Assembly (NCBI GenBank): GCA_022495995.1
Contig: JAFEMH010000075.1
Coordinates: forward strand, 789,001-853,000
Length of the DNA stretch: 64,000 bases
Reading direction: 5' to 3'
Source: Adenophora triphylla var. japonica
Lineage: Eukaryota; Streptophyta; Magnoliopsida; Asterales; Campanulaceae
Numbering within the stretch: position 1 is the stretch's first letter; every line of letters begins with the position of its first letter. The translations under genes were made by a program, and so were the position numbers. Shown here in pieces: positions 63,900-64,000 of the stretch. The notes under the pieces are model-generated. The model was given only the letters and a program-made list of their open reading frames with translations. It was not told the DNA's origin and searched no databases.

Positions 63900-64000
63900 G
63901 GATTCCTCCTGTTTCTCAGCGACTCCTCTCACTACAAGATTTGCCTTGATTTTTCTGGTTAACTCAATTCAACTTTGGCTGTATTTTTTTTTTTTTTTTG
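63900..64000. repeat. inverted copy of the 37265-37353 segment
   Basis: ctgtttctcagcgactcc and gatttttctggttaactcaa are the reverse complements of words at 37265-37345 and, in part, at 19500-19545. Confidence 0.8.

Overview
This is plant nuclear DNA, almost certainly from a flowering plant. It is dominated by Ty1/copia and Ty3/gypsy (Athila-type) LTR retrotransposons, Mutator-like (MULE), CACTA, hAT, Helitron, Harbinger and Stowaway DNA elements, and one SINE. I see only two ordinary host genes, both on the minus strand: a PTC7-type protein phosphatase 2C (18000-18887) and a secreted S-protein homologue of the plant self-incompatibility S1 family (54656-55102). The species cannot be named from the sequence.

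Layout. 1-3511 is the 3' part of a copia element (pol with one in-frame stop, one short LTR), followed immediately by a broken N-terminal copy of the PP2C gene (3532-3696). 3987-17131 is a second copia element arranged LTR-internal-LTR-truncated internal. Its second LTR contains a gypsy-type solo LTR (9521-16710), which contains a MULE (11270-15674), which contains a Helitron (12333-15207) carrying a captured promoter, a captured first exon and an exon of a HAK/KUP potassium transporter. 17136-19632 holds the PP2C gene and Stowaway-like MITEs.

19633-36993 is a full-length Athila-type element (TSD TATTG, nearly identical LTRs, decayed gag, pol lacking the RNase H core, an extra 3' ORF). Its 3' LTR contains an unusual hairpin-ended MULE (30644-36233), which contains a CACTA element (31535-35891) with a Pumilio gene fragment, which contains a hAT MITE (34302-34677). 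37849-about 45913 is a decayed copia element whose 3' LTR is split by a MULE with roughly 900-bp inverted repeats (43394-45728). A third MULE (46425-48540) sits inside a Harbinger-type MITE. From 48.9 kb on there are Stowaway MITEs, three hAT elements, a SINE, three more hairpin-ended MULEs (51014-52210, 56262-57576, 59709-60182) and a minus-strand copia LTR (about 62140-62985).

The most interesting material is the hairpin-ended MULE family. It has four copies, each with a 9-bp target duplication. Each end carries a palindrome centred on ACGCGT or a degenerate version of it, the two outer ends differ in sequence, internal arrays are present, and two copies hold host-like exon fragments. Next are the Helitron with its captured promoter-exon chimera, and the young but internally dead Athila copy, which implies mobilisation in trans. 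Nesting order is read directly from target-site duplications. Family names rest on motif recognition without a database search.
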